From: Clavulina sp. PMI_390
Taxonomy: Eukaryota; Basidiomycota; Agaricomycetes; Cantharellales; Hydnaceae
NCBI GenBank assembly: GCA_015039315.1
Contig: WIDE01000023.1
Span: forward strand, 196,363 to 260,362
DNA length: 64,000 nucleotides
Reading direction: 5' to 3'
The first letter of the stretch is position 1. Every line of letters begins with the position of its first letter. The position numbers and the translations under genes are program-made. This document shows, in pieces, positions 46,626 through 59,147 of this stretch. Below the pieces are notes generated by a model. That model was given only the letters and a program-made list of their open reading frames with translations. It did not search any database and had not been told where the DNA came from.

Positions 46626-49600
46626 ATGGCGTCCGTGACCCGATCGACCCCAACTTCGCGGCCGCCCGGCTCTGGGGAAACCTCTCGACAAAAGCGGAAA
46701 GCAAGCCACGCATGTGCAAGATGTCGTGCGAAGTAGGTGGACCTTTCGTAACCCCTTGCAAACCCGTACATAGGACTAACCTGCACGTGGCACCTGGCTT
46801 TCTTTTAGCCAGAAGCGATGCGAGAACGGCGTCTCCCCTTCCGAAGCCCAGGCGCAGAATGTATCATCGAAATCGTGCGATCGATGTGTGAAGAGTGGTT
46901 CAGTGGTAAGTCTTAGGGCTGCTCTCGTTATTCTAAGTGGCCATCCTGTGTTTGACGTACACCATAGTGCACTTGGGACGATATTGACTACCGTCATGTG
47001 TTCAAATCGCGAGATGCAATCACCATGGAGGCTCAAATTGAGCGCCTTAAGCACGAAAACACACTCTTGAGAGCTCGCTTAGCAGAACACGGCATCAACG
47101 GCGACATTTCGTTCGATTCTGCCGGGCCCGTTTCTGAGCCCGGAGAAGAAACGGAGGCAGATGAATCGTCTGGCCTTTCTGGGAAATTAGTAGTGAGTAA
47201 CCGAGCATCCGCCCCATATCCGACGGCTATGACCACCACAGAGTACTCAACTAACCTTTTAGGGAGAAGTATGGTATGGTGGTCCCTCCCCCTTCAAGGA
47301 TCAGGAGGAAGGAGATACTGCAGAAACTCCTCCCCCGGATTATCCGGATCCTAGCGCGAGCCGGTCAGAATTCGAGGAGGAACTGACATCGTACCACTTG
47401 TGCCAGTCTCTGGCAGAAGTGCGAGCCCTCGAGCCCAGCACTGCCGACGCTTGGTCGCGTTACCTACCAGGGACGGCTCACGTACTACTGTCACGGCTCG
47501 AGCATGATCAAGCGCTGCAAAATTTCTTCTCGTTCTTCAGCAATTGGCAGCTTCGCGTGATCCCAGACCTGTTTCTTCGCGATTTTGCGATTGCAATAAG
47601 TAATCCGCGCTCATCCCTTCCTCGCTCAACACAGCACTACTCCCCTCTTACGCATAATGCCATCCTCTCGGTGGCTCTGGCATATTCGGACAACCAGCAT
47701 CTCAGATCCCGCGAGGTTCGCGAAAAGTTCGCGAAGCACGCGAAGTTATTTTTGGAAGAAGAGTGTCGTGCGGCAACTCTGAGCACTGTGCAAGGCCTTG
47801 CTGTGTTATCCTCATTCCACTCAGCATTAGCAGAACAAAGTAAGTTTTGACCTTGTTAATGCTTGTGAACACTTTTCGACAGCCTCTTGGACATCTAGGT
47901 CTCGGTTTCATGTACTTCGGTGTGTTACATTGGTTTATCAGAGAAATTTTACCACTTAAGGTATCGTGTGTTGTGTACAGGGATGAGTGTTCGGATGGCT
48001 CAAGCTTGTAAGTCATTTGCAAAGTAATTATCCTCTCGTTATTCTTAATTCTATATTTCAGTGGGTCTCCATGTCTCTTCGGACATGGGGAACGAGACAT
48101 TGTCATTTGAGAGGGACTATGTGTTTTGGAGTATGCTTTCCCAGGTTTGAATGTTTCCCTCTTGTTTGCTCTCACTCTAATCGAATTCCTGACGGCTTTT
48201 TCTGTAGGACAAATGCTGGAGCTTTTATGTTGGCCGAGATCAAGGCATCCGTGACCCACACTACGATGTTGCCGATGCAACCATAAACGACGAGATGGAT
48301 CAATCGCCCTGGATCTGGCAGTATGATCCACAACAACCTGCTGTGGAGCAACCTTCCTACTTGTCACATTCTTTCGTACAGCAGGTCTCATTGATGAAAA
48401 TTTCCGAAGCAATCATGGATGTGGTGTACAGCATGTGTTCATCACGTCGAGGAGGGCTCAACATCGCCAAAGTTTCCGATGTGTAGTAAGTGCTGCATCC
48501 TTGTAGCTATAAAATTCAGCTCATCCATCGTTGCCTAGTCTTCAATTGCGTTCATGGGAAGCCAAGCTCCCCCGCTACCTTCATATTGCCGATACCTCTG
48601 TGAAGATTACTCGGGCTCCTCCTCATGTCATCATGGTCAACCTTGCTTTCCATTGGCTCTCGATCCTCCTGCTCCGCCCATTCTTCCGCCCCGGTGTGAC
48701 CCCATCCTCCGGTACACTAGCTTCGCCATCAACCGACGCCACGAGTGCCTCGCCCCAGGAATCCGATGGACATGCCAAGAAGACGCTCCAGATGCTCCGC
48801 GAAGCTGCCGCAGCACAGTGCCCATCCAGTGCCAATCAGATTGTGCGCTTGTTTGAACGCTATGATGTGCTCTATGGGCTACGTTTTACGCCTATCACGG
48901 CGTTGCAGATCGCGTACACCGCAGGTTTAATCCACCTCAGTATGTACTTTGCCGCAACGACTCCAAGTGTGCGGGAGAAGTATCGCTTGTTGGGTGTCGC
49001 GTGCATCAATATCCTGAACGCGATGGGCCAGACGTGGACATCAGGAACGGTTACGGCCAGTATTATGAAGAGGTTGTTGGAAAATGGTGAGAGGAGACTT
49101 GCGGCGGCGGCTTTGAAGGGGAAAACCGGGGCTCAGGAGAACGTGAGGATGGTGAGAGCGAAGAAACTATCCTCGTCTTTAGCCGCTCCTCCAACGGATC
49201 CGAAGTCCGACATCAAAACCGAGTCAGTGTTGATCATTTGAGACAGTGTGGTTATTTGCCACTAACACTCCGTTGATTACCAGACCACCTCAAACTTCCG
49301 ATTCTATGGACCTCACCACCACTGCCTCAACTGGTCAGGATGTCGAAAGTGTTACACCCACGTCCAAGCCGCCCAACCCTATCCCCATTCCAATTCCTTC
49401 CACCAATAACGCTCCAAATTTTGGCGCTATGGCTTCTTCTCCCTCCCAAATACCCACTTTCCAACCAATGGCGCCTGGTATTGGGATACCAATCGACCTT
49501 TCGGCCTATAACCACCAACCAACATATCCTGCTTCCTCTCTCGAAGCTTCCGTGCAACCTTGGATGCTTCCGTTCCTGACGGGACTAGGCCCCTCGCCGG

Positions 49601-49995
49601 TGGCTTTTGGACCGTCTGAATCAGTTTCATGGAACGGCGAGGGAACTGGCCTGACACCATCGTCCTTTGGGTCAACTAACGACTTCAGTGTTCAGCAACT
49701 GCTCCAGCAGTCAGTATCCCTGACACCGTCTGGTTGGGCACCAAATGGAGACGGAAGCATCGGGGCTGGGATACCCATGCCAATGTCAATTGATGAGTTC
49801 GCATCGGGTGCTGGAATCAGTGGGACAGGCGACGGTACTGATCCCAGTGGGTGGGGGCTTGAGGCGTCAGGGTTTGACCCAAACGCGTGGATGAGCCCAC
49901 CAATCCCTCCAGCATCTGTCGTAGGGGCAGATTCGGTGGTAAGGATGGATCCCTATCCTTATGATGGGAGTCGATCTGAGGGGTATCAGGTGTGA
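46626..49995 (+). CDS. Zn2Cys6 fungal-specific transcription factor with middle homology domain
   Basis: The ATG at 46626. The binuclear cluster is split by two introns: exon 1 ends ACARCRA (46732), exon 2 (46809-46905) gives QKRCENG and SCDRCVKSGSV, and exon 3 begins C at 46968. Together they form C-x2-C-x6-C ... C-x2-C-x6-C. A coiled coil follows at once (DAITMEAQIERLKHENTLLR), the usual dimer element. The fungal_trans domain shows SVALAYSDNQHLRSREVRE, SLGFMYF, MSVRMAQALGLHV and DKCWSFYVGRDQGI. The C-terminus is Ser/Pro/Gly-rich with GTGLTPSSFG repeats, a likely activation region. About 900 residues. The cluster and DKCWS(F/L)YVGR resemble broad regulators of the XlnR type, but the target pathway cannot be read from sequence. 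Confidence 0.88.
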
Positions 49996-50240
49996 AGGAT
50001 TCACGATAACATTGGCATCAACTGTCGATGCCCATGGACAAATGGACTGGGGTCTGCAAACGTTCTGTACAATGCGTACATGTAATTTTAGGTTCAATTT
50101 GTTGCATTATTCAATCTAGTCATGTATCTCTATAATCCTCGAGGGGGTGAGGGAGATGGACCGGAACGTCCGAACTGTCACTCGTCACAGCAACCTCGTG
50201 GGACCCTAACTCTAAGCGCCGATCGTCGACTGTGCCCTCA

Positions 50241-51980
50241 ATGCCTTCCGATCTAAGCACTTGGCTCGTCTCTGTACCTCAGAACGGCGACTCTGAAGGG
50301 CTGTACCAAGAATTGAGCGGGAAATTCACCAGCTCAAAACAACTGCCGTCGACGAGCATCGCAGAATTCAATGTTCCTGCACTCAAGGCATGCATGCGCT
50401 CACTCTTTTCTTTTACATCACCTTCCGAAAGGGAAACGCGTGTATTCACCACCAGCTTCTATCTTATAATTAAATAGTCTGCGAGCCTCGAATTTCTCGT
50501 TACACTCTCCGATGAGCTCCCTAAACACGATGCATTCTTCACAACGGCAGTGGCCAAATCTGTCGATACCCTCCGGAATCTTGTTAACAACGACGCGGCG
50601 CGTCTCGCCGAGCACATACAGGTAGATGAGCGCCCTGTTAATGATTATCTCCTGCGCGGGTGGACGTGGAATTCAGGCCAGTACGGCACACAAAGGAGTT
50701 TGAGGGAAATTGTGGATGCGCTTGTGAAGGTACGTTCTTACCCATTCCACCTGTACAAGACCCAACTTCTTCGATGATGACATAACACACATCGTGAATA
50801 GGAAATGTCGACAATAGATACGATGCTCAAGAACAATCTCAACAACTATAACCTCGCCAAAGGCTCCTTAACACAACTACAACGGAAATACGCGTGAGCA
50901 TCAAATCTCATGCGCACCCTTGGATGAAATAATAATTGCCGTTTCGGACGCTATAGAGGGAACCTGTCAACGAAGTCTCTGGTTGGGCTGGTGAGCAAGG
51001 ACCAGATCACCGATACCGAGTATCTTGAAACTATATTTGTTGCCGTTCCAAAGTATGTGCACCATATGTGGGGTGGAACGTGATCCTAAGCCAGCCCCTT
51101 TTATGTAGAAACAATGTTTCAGATTGGAATTCCAAGTACGAACGCCTAGCCCCAATGGTGGTGCCTAGATCATCAGAGTAAGCTCCCTCCACCTGTTTCA
51201 TCGGGACCTCTGCCTGAGAGAGCTCATCGAAACCGCCTACATGCAGGAAGATCACCCAAGATGATGACTTTGTCCTCTTCCGTGTCATCGTATTCCGCAA
51301 GACTAGAGACGAGTTCACGCAGAAGTGTCGGGAGAACAAGTGCGTTCCATTTCACACTCCCGCCAGGAATTCCGTCTCATCAGTTTACCCATGATTCACC
51401 GATAAGGTTCAATGTGAGGGAATTCTCGTTTGAAGATGACGCAGTGGAGAAACAGCGAGGCGAGATCGAAAGGGCCACAACAGCTGAGAAAGAACTTTGG
51501 GTACGTCTTCCTCCCGATTTTGCAGACTGGTCGCCTTCGTGCTGTTCTTGCGTTCTCGGCTTCTAGTTGACAACGAATCTTGGTGATTTAATAGAGCGAG
51601 CTATTGCGAATTGCACGGACAAGCTTCTCAGAAGGATACAAGACACTCGTGCACCTGAAGGTCCTACGCACATTCGTAGAGAGTTCACTGGAGTACGGGC
51701 CGCCGGCGCACTATACTGGTGTTATCATTAAGGTTTGTGTCCAATTCCTCGGCTAATTACCTCCCCCACTCACCCAAGGGGTACCTGCGTCTCACAGCCG
51801 GACCCCAAGACATCCAAGCGCGTTCTATCAACGCTCACTTCACACTTCTCCTACCTCCCGAGAAAGAAATCCAACGGCAAAAGCTCTTCGACCTCTGCGG
51901 ATGTAGCAGGCGAATATGCGACACTAATGGAAGAGGAGAAGTTTGACTTCGTACTGTTCGAGGTGCCGAATGTGGTCTAG
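50241..51980 (+). CDS. VMA5: V-type proton ATPase subunit C
   Basis: The ATG at 50241 (MPSDLSTWLVSVPQNGDSEG) is the family start. Exons read YQELSGKFTSSKQLPST, FNVPALK / SASLEFLVTLSDELPKHD, NDYLLRGWTWNSGQYGTQRS, MSTIDTMLKNNLNNYNLAKG, YLETIFVAVPKNNVSDWNSK, YERLAPMVVPRSS, DDFVLFRVIVFRKTRDEF, ending FDFVLFEVPNVV at 51980. All are diagnostic blocks of Vma5. Subunit C is the peripheral-stalk clamp between V1 and Vo, and its release disassembles the pump during glucose starvation. The first intron starts GC (AAG then GCATGC at 50388) and ends AG: homology demands the join FNVPALK to SASLEF, and no GT site gives it. Confidence 0.94.
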
Positions 51981-52267
51981 TAGCACCATTGCCATTGAAG
52001 TTAGCAGTGGGTTCGAGTTGAAGCGCCAGTTGTTATTATCATCCATCGTCGTCACAATAATGAAATAATCAATAACGAATTGAGCTCATGGGGTTCGTTC
52101 CCTATATTAAACAAGAACGCACGCTATCCGAGCAAAGTCATTAACTTCCTTGTTGAGTGAGGATCAAGCAGTTAGTTAAGCAAGAATAACCCATTATCAT
52201 AGAATTAATCTGTAGCACATCTACAGCAAATCTGAGTACCCAGGACCACTGCAAGATCACTTCAGAG

Positions 52268-53725
52268 CTACCGCTTTTTGGGGCGGTTGGCCTTCTTTGA
52301 TCCACCGGCACTGGCACCAGCACTCGGCGACCCCGCTGCTGGGGAAGCTGCTACTGCTGCACTGGCGGAACCTGCACCTGAAGCGGCTGGCTGGGGTCCG
52401 TCAACGCGGGCTAGGAGCTCGGTCTTCAACCTATAGGAGAGAGGAAAAGCATGGGAAACAAAGCAGTCGGCATGGCAGGAATGCGACGATTGTGAGATCC
52501 AGTGTATATGATCGGATTATGGACATTGGTACGCACGCGCTGAAGTCACCGCTCTGGATGCTGTTCTGAAGGCTGAACATCTTGCCTTGTCGCTCTTGCA
52601 TCTCCTTCACCATCTCAGGGTCCATATTCTCCTACAGAATAGAATAACAAGCGCGAGGAATATGAATATGTGCAAGGAGAGGGTGTAGGGGGTTAGAGCG
52701 ATACTAGGCGAAGCTAAAGCAAACAAACTAGCACGCACCATGATCGTAGGCAGAATGAACACCATTCCTCCCGCGAGGAGCATCATCAGCATCATTGGGT
52801 TTTTGAACATCTCCAGAACATCAAAGCCCTTCTTCTTTACGACGTAGACCTTCTCGCCCTTGGTGGAAATTGCGATAGGATAGGGCAACTGTTGCAGAGC
52901 CTGTAGGTGTGCTGAAGAGTGTGCGTGGAACGGCGTCCCGGGGATGGCTGGGCGGACTTCGATAAGAGGCTTTGGTGAGGGAGGGATAGGGACGAAGAGA
53001 GGCTCGTCGTCGTCGCTAGGTGTAGACGTAGCGGAAGGAGATGCTGGGGCAGGAGTTGAAGCCGGGGCAGCAGGTAATTCGGGTAGGACATCGACACGAA
53101 GCTACGGCAACATAGAGTCATAAGATATGAGATTGCAAGGAAGAGAGGCGATATGTAAGTAATGGTGTTCATCGTGCCCAAGCTAAATTGTGGACGTACG
53201 GGGTCGAACTCATGATCCCGAGCAAGGACCTCTAATACGTAGCTCCCAGGAGCAACATCATAACTGGCAGATTAGGAATTTGGAATAATGAGTGGGTAAA
53301 ATAATGGGATTAGTATTATTATCCCAGAACCCATCCAACAGTACGGGTCATGCTCACAAGGTAAACTTGCCATCCTTCCTGATGCTTGCTCTATAGCGTC
53401 CACCATCCAGCACCACCTTTGTTTGAGGGTGAAGAGCCTTCAAGTCTATTCATTATGAAGACCCATAATATATCATATGGCCCTCGACATCTTTAGCTAA
53501 TTGACAACGTTGAGAGGAACTATATGCACCGACCTGTGCACTTGAAGTCCCAGACTACCGACCCTTCAACATTGATGGCTAGGGCAGTAGAGCCAAGCCT
53601 ATAACACAGAGTCCCCGGGGATATAGAGCGCAAAATGAATCATAAGCTTCTGGGCCGACGAGTATGACAAGCCGAGGGGAAGCAATTCACCATAGGAGAG
53701 ATAGAACAGTGGGGAGAAGCTTCAT
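52268..53725 (-). CDS. EMC7: ER membrane protein complex subunit 7
   Basis: The ATG at 53725 opens a signal peptide MKLLPTVLSLLWLGSTALA. It is followed by INVEGSVVWDFKC, DLKALHPQTKVVLDGGRY, RASIRKDGKFTL, YDVAPGSYVLEVLARDHEF and LRVDVLPELPA, the beta-sandwich carbohydrate-binding-like lumenal domain of EMC7. After a Ser/Pro linker come PYPIAISTKGEKVYVVKKKG and FDVLEMFKNPMMLMMLLAGG, then MVFILPTIM, the single transmembrane helix. The cytosolic tail is ENMDPEMVKEMQERQGKMFS, ending in a basic KKANRPKKR stretch. Several small exons. EMC inserts tail-anchored and multipass proteins into the ER membrane. A housekeeping gene with the expected length. Confidence 0.92.
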
Positions 53726-54045
53726 CTAGTCGAAGTCGGTGTGCCAGCAAGATGTATATGAGCTGCTTATAATCCAAGTACCACCAGGTTAAGTGGTTAC
53801 TTCTGGGCAAAGCTTCTCTGACCAGCAGCGCTCGTTGGCTGACGAGGTGAGTGCACGTGATGAGTTGCCTAAAATGGACATGGATCGGCCGCCAACAAAG
53901 ACGATAGCCAGGGACATCTCACAAGCAGTGCCGTATTAGATCTGGTATTGTATTATCCTCGAACGGCTTGTAAGGGGAGTTCGGGAGATGGAAGCAGGAA
54001 ATACGCAAACAAGGAAATCGTGTGTATAGAACATCGCGAGCGAAA
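53726..54045. other. Spacer between EMC7 and the MFS transporter
   Basis: Promoter side of EMC7 and 3' side of the transporter, both on the minus strand. Only short antisense open frames are present. No feature is recognised. Confidence 0.5.
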
Positions 54046-56379
54046 TTATTTGTGCAGCTCAGGCTGGGGATGTCGCTCGAAGGATGGTTGAGAAGAGAAA
54101 TATGAATGGACATCATCGTCCACAAATGAAGCCTCATCAGCATCAACCCCATCATATGCACCAGTCTTCTCGTCGATGCTTTCCTTCTGCATCGCCGTCC
54201 AAGTCGCGCGCAGTTCTGCAATCTTGGCTACCCGGTCTTTGGCCGCATCATAGTGCAAATGACGCTTCTGCACCCAACGTTCCCATAATGACAGATGTCT
54301 CGGATGCACTGCAATACCATGATACTCGTGCTCGCGGCCTTCCGAGACATACGTCCAGTACCGCTCCTGCTCCCGAAGGTCCAAACCCGTCGTATCAGGT
54401 AGGAAAATTTCCGTGAGTATGACACCTGCGATACCAAACCAAGGCACCACCTTGAACCGCACGGGAGACGAGATGTAGTTGTAGAGGATGGCAGGTGCGA
54501 GTGCACCAAGCTTTCCCCATGCAGCTGAGAAACCGTGCGCGGAGGAGCGGATTGAGGTGGGGTAAGATTCAGCAGCGACAAGGAACTGAGCAGAAAATGA
54601 TCATCTTGTTAGCTGCGGAACTGGACGGGGACTCTAATCATGAAGTAGTATAACTCACGGTAGTCGCATTGGGGCCAAACTGGTTCCAGAATGAAGAGAA
54701 GAAGTAAAGGAACTGGAATACTTTGATGCCCGCGCCTTTCTTGGTCAACGGACCATAAGCGAAGGCTGGAATGACAAAACATATGAAGTCAAACACGAAT
54801 CTTCGACCCAATCAGATGGTGTTAGTATCACATCCAACACACGAAGAAAGTAGGATTGAATAATAGATAACATAACACGACTCACCCCATTGTCTGCATA
54901 CGCTTGCGGCCATAGAACTTGTTATCGATCCAATATGCAGCAGCATAATATCCCACAAGGGACACGCCAATATTGATAAGGTTATAGAGCCAGCCAGTCA
55001 TGACTGACGATCCCGGCGCAATGATAGTGATAAATTGGCTCTGGAAGATCTTGTTTCCATAGAAAAAGAAATCGTTGCAGAACCATGCACCAGCCGTAGC
55101 AAGGAGGCGAGGCCAGTAATGCCCGAACGCCAACTTGAGCGACACCATGTCGTAACCGGATGTGTGTAGGCGCTTGCGTGAGCGTACCAAGGCCGCGTCG
55201 GCGTACTGTAATTTGTAGAAACGGTAGTACGCGAGATAGGCTGTGAACGGCAAGATGGCGGCAAATGACAAACGATACGTCCATTGTGCGACGGGCTTAG
55301 AGTAAGGAGCACCGCCGTGGTGGTTGAAAATAAATAATAGGACGATGAGGACGCCTTGGTTGAACAGCTGACCCCAGCCCTGCATGAGGAAGGCGAGCTG
55401 AACGTCGCGACCACGATGGAGTTTGTCAGCGCGTGAACCTGATTTGCCGCGGTTCTTCTCCATGGCGCGGGTCGATGTCATTGGATATTCACCGCCGACA
55501 CCAACGCCTGTTGAGCGGAAGAAAGGTTAGTTAGGTGGAGGGCCGAATTACGACGAGATGTCGGGCATACCATAAAACCAGAGAGACCAGGCATAGCAGA
55601 TGACCCAGCCCTCAAGAGTGACCCCCCATGCAGCAATTAGCATCATGGTACCAATAGTCATAACGACAGCATCTTGGACAAGACCAAAACGGCGGCCTAT
55701 CCAATCTCCTTCGATCCCTACGAGGATCTGGCCACAGATGATGCCGATGATCTCGAGATAGCTGACCGCATAAGTCCATTGGACGTCGCAGTCCTTGAAA
55801 GTTTTCCAACACGTTGGGAAAGCACTTGTTGAAAGAAACATAGTCAGTGAGGTGTACAGATGGTATAGCTCACTGGAATATATTCACGCGCTGAAGAGGG
55901 ATTGGACGTTACCAATGGAGAACAGCGTGAAACCCTCAACAAAGATGCCGAGTCCAGTCATGCAATAGAGCCTATGGTAGCAGCAACGGAGTGGTCAATG
56001 AATTATCGCCGTGAATGTTGGGGGCCACGGAGAAACAACAGTAGGAGACTTACCGCCAGTACGCCCCAAGAGGAGCAAGGGGGTCTTTTTTAAACATGTC
56101 CCAAACTAATGCACGTTCGCGCGCCCCTTCAGCCCTGTTTTGCGCCCAAACCCAGGCTCGCTGTGGTGTAAAGCCATTAAGAACGCGTCAAGGACTAGAA
56201 CTTATCAAATTAGAAAGCACGAAATGACGAACCCTTTCTGACGTTGGGAGATCAGCCCAGTAGACACCACTCTCAGTATAGGAATCGAGAGGAGCGATAG
56301 CATTGCGAAGCAGGCTCTCATCCCCAGCGGGATGAACGGTGTCGCCGGAGTCAGATATGTAGGTCTGGGCGTCAGACAT
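54046..56379 (-). CDS. Git1/phosphate-type major facilitator transporter
   Basis: The ATG at 56379 (MSDAQTYISDSGD) leads through LPTSERRAWVWAQNRAEGAR and FKKDPLAPLGAYWR into the first helix, LYCMTGLGIFVEGFTLFSIG. Then come QWTYAVSYLEIIGIICGQIL, GDWIGRRFGLVQDA (loop 2-3 MFS signature), VGVGGEYPMTSTRAME, AFGHYWPRLLATAGAWFCND, NIGVSLVGYYAAAYWID, NQFGPNATTFLVAAESYPTS and IRSSAHGFSAAWGKLGALAP. This is the phosphate:H+ symporter branch of MFS; the long N-terminus and RAWVW segment resemble Git1-type glycerophosphodiester transporters. The tail is long and hydrophilic with an acidic DGVDADEASFVDDD stretch. Plasma-membrane uptake of phosphate or glycerophospho-compounds is likely; the choice between them is open. 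Confidence 0.82.
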
Positions 56380-57090
56380 GACTATGCTAGAGGGACTAAA
56401 CTCGCGAGCACCGTCTCTATATGTACGCCCCAAGGAGCATACATCATAATTCATCCCATATCTTCTGGTCGTTCTCCAAGCTGTAGCAGCCGTGTAACGG
56501 CGCACGTTCGTCGCTGTCTGTATATTATGACCTCATTCTTGACGGTACAGCACTTCTCGGCTCTTAGGAGTGGGGCCTAGGCGGAGCTACTACCTATGGC
56601 GTCACAGAAGTTGAACTTAATATACCCCACAGTTGGAGGCCAACGCGTAGCGTTTTATCAAATAAAACTCTATGAGCGAGGGGAGAACGCCAAGAGAAAT
56701 GCGTTGTAATAAACATAGCAAAGTCGATACACAGAGGCCATCGAGTGAGGGTCCAGGAGTGGTGGAGGTTTGGTTATTACCGCCAGCACGGCTGAATGTC
56801 TTCAGAAGAACACGTAGAGAATTACACAGGAAACTCCATGCAAGCTTGCAACTATTGGTCTCATGCTCATCAGCCAGGGTTGTGGTGTATGAAGGGGATA
56901 GAAGCCAGTGTTGCGCGAAGTATTGGTTCTGTTGGTGGATGGCTTATTCCCACGATCACCACGGCACAATAACGTCTGAGCGACTCCGAGGATGCTTGAT
57001 AAGAAGATGCCTGTCATTACTATCGCTATACTGCTTAACTGAGAGTGGCTCTAGCCAAAACAATATCCCCAAGAGGGAAAGAGGAGGTCA
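56380..57090. other. Intergenic region, nothing recognised
   Basis: Upstream of the transporter and downstream of MBOAT copy 2. A 140-codon plus-strand frame at 56672-57094 has no protein character and is not called. Confidence 0.5.
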
Positions 57091-58671
57091 TTAATTGAGG
57101 GACAGAAATTCTGGTATCAAGTTGGGGATCTTGGAACGAAAAAACGGGATAATAAACAGCCGTGTAGGACTACGTTCTCTCAGTATGAATAAGCTGTCAA
57201 GGAATCCTAGCTGATGCCATGTTTCCACTAGATTGAGTTGACATCAGAGATGGGGAATCACCCCAGATGTGTAGAAGAGGTGGAGGAAAAATGGCTTACT
57301 GAACGGTTGAGCAAGCACTGCCATCCAAATGAAGACCCATAACCAGCCCCAGATTCCATTCACCTGTCTCCCAGTCATCCGTTTCCACTCGCGTTCGAGC
57401 GCCATTGCGACACCCTGGGTAGCGAAGAACGCAATTGTTGAAACCCCAGGCATACGGCTATCGCGTTGGGCATAATAGTCGCCGTTGTGCACCAGACCAG
57501 ATACGAGGCAGGTCCCAATCGCCAATGCAGCAGGGGTGATTGAAGATTTCTTCTTGCCCGTAGCACCATCAGCACTACTGGGTGCATGTTTCTTCCTTAC
57601 AGAAACCATCCAACCTACGGCGGCAGCGAGGGGATACCCGCCCCCAATGAGGAACGAACGGCGGAATAACTGGTGCCAACGCCGCCCCCAGAAGTCGTGC
57701 AATGAGGTGCTAATCCATGGACTATCAAACAAGGGTGGCCAGCTTGAAGGGTTGGAGCCGCAAAGTAGTACCCCGATCAACGAGAAGACGGTGTATATAA
57801 ATTCAAGTCCTAGGTTCAAGTAGCGCGAGATAAGTCAAAGCAAACCCCACAGCATAAGAGAGATAATCTCTCACTGTACATCACAGCAACACCGCTCAAA
57901 ATGTGAAGCGTGGTAGACACGGAGTATCTGAGGATGAGGTTGCCACCTCCAAACGCGAACATGGAGCCTCGTTCAATACCGCCAAGGGAAGCCATATGGA
58001 TCGTGGTCTGTATGATATCGCATAGCAGCAGGTCGCGGAGGACGATAAACACTGATTTCAGTGCAAACAGCGCGCGGGAGGTGGCAGGTAACCACTCGCG
58101 AGGCCTACGGATGCCAGTCTCTATACCAAATTGCCAGTCGAACCCTCGAAAGGTGAATAGCAGCTCGAACGCGTCGTAGACGAAGGAAAATGGGACCATA
58201 AGAAGAGCTGATGAGGTGGTGGCAGGCGGTTGGCTAGGTCTGGCTGCATCCTTGTCAGCTTGTGCTTCGGAGAGTTTGAGCATCGGGTCTGGAGAATGAA
58301 CATAGTCCATTAATTTGAGGCAATACTGAAGTCCCCACATCCCTATGGTGATGGAGCGCAGAAAGTTGCTTGTGTTAATATACTCTTGAACTCGATAGCC
58401 CCCATGCTAGCATACCAAAAGCCCGATTAATTGGCTCGTCGCGACCAACAAAGCCATAGATGAATCTGAGCATCGTAAACATAGCAAATGGGAACAATGC
58501 TAGACGTATCGACCATGTTCCTCTTCGCCGGGCCAAACCGGCCATCATCACTAGGAGGAACACTGCGAGGCTGTAGAACCATGCATGTTGGGAATTACGA
58601 GGAAGGCGGTTCTGGGGAGCAGGGATGAAGAATTGCAGAGCGTTGAATGCATCTGCGCGAACCGATAGCAT
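57091..58671 (-). CDS. Wax-synthase-like membrane O-acyltransferase (MBOAT_2 family), copy 2
   Basis: The start is set at ATG 58671 (MLSVRADAFNAL) by alignment with copies 1 and 3; in-frame ATGs also lie at 58713 (MFQSSSAV) and 58764. Exons give WFYSLAVFLLVMMAGLARR, WGLQYCLKLMDYVHSPDP, FRGFDWQFGIETGIRRP, FAFGGGNLILRYSVSTTLHI, WISTSLHDFWGRRWHQLFRR, GTCLVSGLVHNGDYYAQRDS (putative catalytic His) and WGWLWVFIWMAVLAQPF. A last exon reads TWHQLGFLDSLFILRE and ends EFLSLN, with the stop at 57091. Intron positions match copy 1. Membrane acyl transfer to an alcohol is expected. It lies in tandem with copy 3, same strand, with 476 bp between the copy 3 stop and this copy's start. Confidence 0.83.
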
Positions 58672-59147
58672 AAGGGGGACGCGCTCGCGAACTGCAGATG
58701 ATGATTGAAACATACCTGCAAATGCTATGCGGGGGTTGTTGTGGTGCCAATGTGACGGCCACAATTCTGCGTTGAGCCCTATTCTCGGTGTGGGAATCGA
58801 AGAACGGATAGTGGCGATGACACTTCATTCATCATGAGCTGGGCACTGGCCCAATCACAATCCTCGCTAATCAGCGAGCACAACAGGTTTGAAAGACAGA
58901 GCCATAGCTGCGGAATAGGGCACGTGTGGTCAGCAAGCTCCCACCAGTATGCAAACGCTTGAATGTGGAGAAATGTTCAAATGACCTTCACCATTGTACC
59001 AAGTCCAGCAGGACAATCATAGGCATTATATCAAAAACTAGCATAGAAACACACGTGAAGGTGGTTTGATCTCGGACATCTTACCCTCGGATGTTACGGG
59101 CTTGCTCTCGACCGTCGATCCTATACCGCTATATATGCTGGAGCAAA
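58672..59147. other. Intergenic region between MBOAT copies 2 and 3
   Basis: Promoter of copy 2 and 3' flank of copy 3. No separate gene, repeat or symmetrical element found. Confidence 0.5.

Noticed and set aside
47702..48412. 236-codon minus-strand frame
   Set aside because: Antisense to verified exons of the Zn2Cys6 factor (DKCWSFYVGR and neighbours).
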